Shown here piece by piece: positions 60,810-64,000 of a stretch of 64,000 nucleotides of DNA. The first letter of the stretch is position 1. The number at the start of each line of letters is the position of its first letter. Position numbers and translations under genes: made by a program. The notes beneath the pieces were generated by a model, which did no database searches, was not told where the DNA came from, and saw nothing but the letters and a program-made list of their open reading frames with translations. Source of the stretch: Macrostomum hystrix (lineage: Eukaryota; Platyhelminthes; Macrostomidae); the NCBI GenBank assembly GCA_950097015.1, contig CATNEN010000015.1, forward strand, positions 417,001 through 481,000, in the 5' to 3' direction.

Positions 60810-62735
60810 AGACTCCGCTTTATAAGCAATTTGGCATTATTTTATTAACAAAGCAGTGAGCGAAATTAACCTAATCCCCGTAGCAAAGTAAAGTTTTAAC
60901 AATAGGAAAAATAAACTGTTATTTGTGCAATTTCAGCAAGATTGCATGAACGGATTAAAATGTGTGAAAAGGATGAAATCTTCGGATTAAGCCAGACGTT
61001 TATATTTTGATCGCAAATCACTGAGCTATTGTCCGTAAGTGTCAGACTTATTTCACCTGATTTTGCTTTCTAATTGCGTTTTTTTCGCCTCAATGGTTTG
61101 ATCAATATTTGCTGATGAGCTTTCAACGCCCGCGTGGCAACCAATGGCATATTAAACCGCTTGGGATAGAAAATTTCCGGCATTGAAATAAAAAATGCAA
61201 AGTTGCTAAGGGCATCAATTAAGTCACAGCACAGGTGAGAAGCCAGTTACTGACCTCACCCTGCATGGTCTCAAATCTAGGAGGACACTATATTTATGAT
61301 ATATTTGAACAGTCATTGGATTCAAATATCCCCAAACGCATCATATATAGTATAGAGGATAAATAGGTATATCTAACGGCAAATGGTCTTTACGAATAGG
61401 TGCGAAGAGGTGTTGGAAAGTTGAATTTGGTGAGGGATGGTCTCCCTAAATCTATATTGCAGTGTTCTCAAGCTCTATACTCAAACCGGCAATTTGCGAA
61501 TGAAGTATTATTATCATTTCTATGGGCTTGATAATGGAGTAGGTGAGGCAAGTGTGTCAAGTGTCAACCCAACTGCAGACAAGTTTCCAAGCGGACACCT
61601 CCGACACTATAGTCTATGGGCAGGGGCGGGGCCGTGTCTTATTGCAGTGTTCGAGGGGCATTTCTATATTTGCGTGGGATTGCGCAATTAGCACGAGTTG
61701 CATGCTTGGGCGGAGCTGGCGAGCATCCCGATTCACCAGTTCCCCGGCAGTTCAATGGGGTCAGGCCTGTGACTGCAGACTGGCCCGACTGTCTGTCTCG
61801 TATAACAGGTGATTGTCTACTACCCTAAACACCGACTGTTACGCAAATGTCATAGTCTATGGCCAAAACCTATACACTGCCACTCGACACTTGTTGCCTC
61901 ACCTCAGTCGCATTGTGGAAATGTGGCATTCTATACAGCCAAAAAAGCTACGTTTAAAATCCAGCGACAGTTGCCTATTTTGTGGCGTGCCCAAGTTTTT
62001 TATTCCTCTATTTAGCATTTAACAAAGTAAAAGAAATTGAAACAGAATAACAAATTGAACGTCATTTGGAGACTTTTGTTATGCCGCATACATGTAACAT
62101 CATGTCACGCATGTGTGCCTTCGACCAAAGTTGCGTTTTGCAAAGGACTTCAATAGGCATATGTTATTTTACATTTCACTGTTTGCTAAATACTTCATGC
62201 TCAGTTATCCGCCCCTCCATTGGAGGATTTCAGCTATCGTCCCCTTTTATTAAAACTTGAAGGATCTCCGTTTTCTGCCTTGAAATTAAGTGGATTTGTG
62301 AAATCAAGTCCATTAAAGTAAATGTAGAAATCTACCACGTGGAAAGTACACCACGCATGTACATCAATTAATTGATTATGTACTTTGGCTTGCGTGTTTG
62401 CCTCCTCGTAAGTGAGCTAAATTATTTTGACCGTAAATAAATTGAAAGTGTTTTGGCTCTATCATAAAAACCAGAGCAGGCGAATGAGTGTGAATGGAGA
62501 GAGGTGGGTGCAGGGCCGGGCCCATATTCTCCGCCCATCCATATACTTTTTAAGCGCACATTAATTCCACTCTCTTTTTTCAATTTCAGAGCCAACCCCC
62601 CACTCTAAAAATCATTATCTTCGGCCCAACCCCCCATGCCCCAACCCCCTAAACCCACCCCCCGCGGCTGGGCGCCGCAGCCAATAGCCGGGGCCAGGAC
62701 CGCCCGCTCGCCCCCCACTCGCGCAGCCCCACCGC
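60810..62735. other. Intergenic upstream of the Zic gene
   Basis: A/T-rich to about 62500, then rising to strongly GC-rich and C-run-rich DNA (62580-62735) next to the promoter. No gene is recognised. It is the likely home of Zic cis-regulatory elements, by position only. Confidence 0.5.
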
Positions 62736-62739
62736 GCGG

Positions 62740-62775
62740 ATAAAACGCAGTCCTGGCGGGGGTTCAGATTCAGTA
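62740..62775 (+). promoter_or_regulatory. Zic core promoter: TATA-like box and initiator
   Basis: ATAAAA (62740-62745) is followed by TCAGTA (62770-62775), an initiator match whose A at 62772 lies 31 bases downstream of the box's first T. This predicts a 5' UTR of about 262 nt if there is no intron in it. Confidence 0.6.
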
Positions 62776-63033
62776 ATACGAGAGAGACAGAGTCCCTTCG
62801 CTTACATCCAGCCTACGGAGTCAGCGCCCTTCACAGCTTGGCCTCGAAGCTTCACAAACAGAGCAAAATCTCTTTTCCTTGCTTAGCCAAGCCCCATTGC
62901 CCCGTGTTCCTGTGCAGCTTTTCTGTGCAGCTCGGGACATTAGGGATTATTTCGGCTCGACCCAGAAGCAATTGGCGGTCTCCTATGCGAGTACGGCGCA
63001 TCTGATTCTAAACAGTCAGCCAGCCAATACAAA

Positions 63034-63766
63034 ATGTTCAGCCCGTATGCCTCTGCGGACACGGCCCAGCCTGTGCAGCCGCTGCATCAGCAACAGCAAC
63101 ACCACCAGCTGGCTCAGCTATCCCATCATCAGCATCATCAGCAAGAGCCAATGCAGCAGCAGCAGCAGCAGCAGCGGCACTGCAGGCCCGCCTCCTACGA
63201 GTTCCCGGCCGCAGCGGCGGCGGCGGCCGCGGCAGCAGCGGCCTATGGTGACTTTTTCGCCGGGACCGCAGCAGCCGCAGTACCCTCCGCTACTCAATAC
63301 GGCCAGAGCCACAGTCAGCACCAGCATCAGCCTCATCAGCAGAGCCTGCAGTCGCCCGCAGCCGAGTCGCCACATTTGCAGTATTCTCAGCAGATGCAGC
63401 AGCATCAGTACCAACAGCAACAGCAGCAGCCGCAGCCTCCGCAGCCGCATCATCAGCCTCATCCTCACCAAGGCTTCCCTGGCCTGTCAGCGGAGCAGTA
63501 CAACCCGTTCGGGCACCCGTTCTCCCACCCGCTGTCCGGCATGGGACCCTACGGCCCTGCATTCTACCGGGCCTACCTGCACCAGGCCCCCGGTGTCAGG
63601 CCGTACCCGGGAGGCGGTGGCGGCGGCGGTCGCCATGACTACCGGTGTCTATGGCTGGACCCTGACAGGCTGGGCTTCGGCCCGATGTGCGCGAGGAAGC
63701 CCTGCAACAGGATGTTCGCCACCATTCACGACATTGTCACCCACATCACTGTAGATCATGTTGGAG
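63034..63766 (+). CDS. zic: Zic / odd-paired zinc-finger transcription factor, first coding exon (partial)
   Basis: The ATG at 63034 (AAAATG context) opens 244 codons, ending at donor GGAG|GTGAGT in phase 1 at 63766. The N-terminal part is low complexity: Gln/His runs, a stretch of 12 Ala, and a Gly run. Near the end, GPAFYRAYLHQ recalls the AFFRYMRQ segment that precedes the zinc fingers in Zic proteins. Then CLWLDPDRL ... CNRMFATIHDIVTHITVDHVGG matches Zic zinc finger 1, which has the unusual long spacing between cysteines. The remaining four fingers must lie beyond the window. Zic proteins are nuclear DNA-binding regulators of neural and segmental patterning. The Cys-to-Cys loop here has an extra Cys (GPMCARKPC) that is unusual for the family. 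Confidence 0.92.
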
Positions 63767-63799
63767 GTGAGTTGCCCTGGGGCTCTGATTCTCAAACTT

Positions 63800-63930
63800 G
63801 TGGGGTCCTGAAGTGAGGGCTGGCGATCCTGAAGTGAGGGCTGGCGATTCTGAAGTGAGGGATGGCGATCCTGAAGTGAGGGATGGCGATCCTGAAGTGA
63901 GGGATGGCGATTCTGAAGTGACGGACTGCT
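63800..63930. repeat. 21-bp tandem repeat, about 6 copies, in Zic intron 1
   Basis: Units contain TGAAGTGAGGGATGGCGATC with GGCTGG/GGATGG and GATCC/GATTC variants, beginning about 35 bp after the splice donor. Confidence 0.9.
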
Positions 63931-64000
63931 GACTTTGTTGCATTTTCGGCGGATTCCAAGGTTAAATTTCAATTCCGATTTCAATTCCAATGCTCACAAT

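Noticed and set aside
62879-63754. 291-codon plus-strand frame overlapping Zic in another frame
   Set aside because: Begins at TTG and has no family match; the overlapping frame holds the Zic finger.

Overview
The window is metazoan nuclear DNA from an invertebrate. It has intron-containing genes with short GT-AG introns, a Zic/odd-paired transcription factor, a lipin, a large lipid transfer protein (LLTP) gene, a Ty3-type LTR retrotransposon, a hAT-type non-autonomous element and many minisatellites. A spiralian (lophotrochozoan) seems likely to me, but that is an impression and not something the sequence proves.

Layout. (1) 1-28425, minus strand: one giant gene. I traced 43 exons from a signal peptide at 28425 to the left edge, where the gene is still open. 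All 42 junctions keep reading-frame phase, and the coding length inside the window is 16,299 nt, or 5,433 codons. The product begins with a vitellogenin/MTP-type lipid transfer module, continues through an M23/LECT2-like domain with its zinc-ligand motifs visible, and then carries 21 cysteine-rich repeats of about 190 residues. Its introns hold a 46-bp array, a 4.1-kb array of 20-bp units, and a retroposon insertion whose target-site duplication supplies both splice sites. (2) 28426-30640: upstream region with a TATA-like box and GATA-type sites, a hammerhead-ribozyme-like motif, and a decayed terminal-inverted-repeat element with a Myb/SANT-like remnant. (3) 30540-39305: an array of 18-bp units, interrupted by a 4.5-kb Ty3-type retrotransposon with identical LTRs and a 5-bp target duplication. 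(4) 40860-43762, minus strand: a complete two-exon lipin (phosphatidate phosphatase). (5) 43.8-61 kb: almost gene-free and packed with about a dozen minisatellites. One of these lies inside a hAT-like element with an 8-bp target duplication. (6) 62740-64000, plus strand: core promoter and first coding exon of a Zic gene, continuing past the right edge.

Functional links. The giant LLTP and lipin lie next to each other on the same strand, and both concern neutral-lipid handling: lipin makes diacylglycerol and LLTPs load and carry lipid. Co-regulation is inference only. The strongest candidate for an undescribed system is the giant LLTP-M23-cysteine-repeat protein. The retroposon-derived intron inside it is the cleanest mechanistic observation.
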